From assembly GCA_001931905.2 (NCBI GenBank), contig MSJI02000845.1, positions 61,661-103,979 of the forward strand: DNA of 42,319 bases, in the 5' to 3' direction. This document shows, in pieces, positions 42,058 to 42,319 of the stretch. Made by a program: the position numbers and the translations under genes. A model generated the notes under the pieces. That model had not been told where the DNA came from. It ran no database searches and worked only from the letters and a program-made list of their open reading frames with translations. The stretch's first letter is position 1, and each line of letters opens with the position of its first letter. Source of the DNA: Cladosporium sp. IMV 00045. Its lineage: Eukaryota > Ascomycota > Dothideomycetes > Cladosporiales > Cladosporiaceae.

Positions 42058-42319
42058 ACACTAAGCAGCACTTCATGAGGGACCTCTTGTTGGATACCTT
42101 ACTGTAACGGCCAGAGTTTTGCTGAGCATTATCTTGGAGTTTTTGATGTGTGCCCTGTCAACGGCCAGAGTTTTGTTTAGCATTATCATGGAGTTTTTGG
42201 TGCATGACTTGTTAACGACCAGAAGTTTTCCAAGCATTATCCAAGATAAAAGCAATTTCTGTATTAATCTGTGGACGATCGAAACTACTTTCGAGGCTTT
42301 TTTTTTTTTTTTTAAAGGG
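42058..42319. other. Terminal stretch with tandem repeat and poly-T
   Basis: After the last gene there are three 54-bp repeat units (42106 on) and, at the very end, a T run (42300-42314) followed by AAAGGG. No gene seen. Confidence 0.6.
42106..42267. repeat. 54-bp tandem repeat, three units
   Basis: Units begin at 42106, 42160 and 42214, each with AACGRCCAGA and later a GCATTATC word. The third unit is diverged and fades after about 42245. Since 54 is a multiple of three, the reverse strand stays open through the repeats (18-residue period with SKTLAV/NKTLAV words), but I do not think this is a protein. Confidence 0.85.

Noticed and set aside
42073..42255. 60-codon reverse frame with an 18-residue repeat
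   Set aside because: It is open only because the DNA repeat unit is 54 bp; no start context or family.
1..42319. Transposon, provirus, secondary-metabolite cluster or CRISPR array
   Set aside because: No transposase, integrase, terminal inverted repeats, polyketide or peptide synthase genes, or spaced direct repeats were seen.

Overview
This window looks like nuclear DNA of a filamentous ascomycete (Pezizomycotina). The codon use and gene families seen suggest Dothideomycetes, but that rank is inference. The evidence is: genes with few, short GT-AG introns (45-94 bp); an intron-bearing nuclear tRNA; fungal housekeeping proteins (exportin Crm1, Mpp10, Cwf18, Ypi1, a CaMKK-type kinase of the Ssp1/Sak1 kind); fungus-specific families (DUF3984, DUF6590, a GPI-anchored cysteine-rich wall protein); and telomere-type TTAGGG words in intergenic DNA. 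No viral, plasmid or transposon genes, CRISPR arrays or AT-rich blocks typical of repeat-induced point mutation were seen.

Left part (1-17 kb). A large Ssp1/Sak1-like kinase lies on the minus strand (597-4973). Upstream of it are about 3.5 kb of gene-free, microsatellite-rich DNA. Next comes a divergent pair that shares a 314-bp promoter: the splicing factor Cwf18 (minus) and a mitochondrial PPR protein (plus). Mpp10, a U3 snoRNP component, follows with a telobox-like TTAGGG cluster in its promoter. A mitochondrial carrier with one intron completes this part.

Middle (17-27 kb). A tRNA-Glu(CTC) with a 33-nt intron is followed by a DUF3984-like protein whose start codon is cut from the rest of the protein by an intron. 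Then come a GPI-anchored secreted cysteine-rich protein, a decayed-looking unidentified gene, a SAM-dependent methyltransferase, and an aspartic-protease-like protein in which both catalytic Asp-Thr-Gly motifs are lost. This stretch is accessory in character and several of its genes have broken frames.

Right part (27-42 kb). Crm1/exportin-1 carries Thr at the leptomycin-B cysteine position. It is divergent from the PP1 regulator Ypi1. Then come an X-intrinsic-protein-type aquaporin and a neurotransmitter:sodium symporter family transporter. A divergent pair of poorly described genes ends the region: a DUF6590-ankyrin-membrane protein and a multipass membrane protein. The window ends in three 54-bp tandem repeats and a poly-T tract.

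The genes do not form a metabolic cluster; they are mostly independent housekeeping units separated by accessory genes. The most notable observations are the Crm1 Thr528 residue, the catalytically dead protease homologue, the DUF6590-ankyrin-membrane gene and its divergent membrane partner, and a series of apparent one-base frame breaks limited to the accessory genes.
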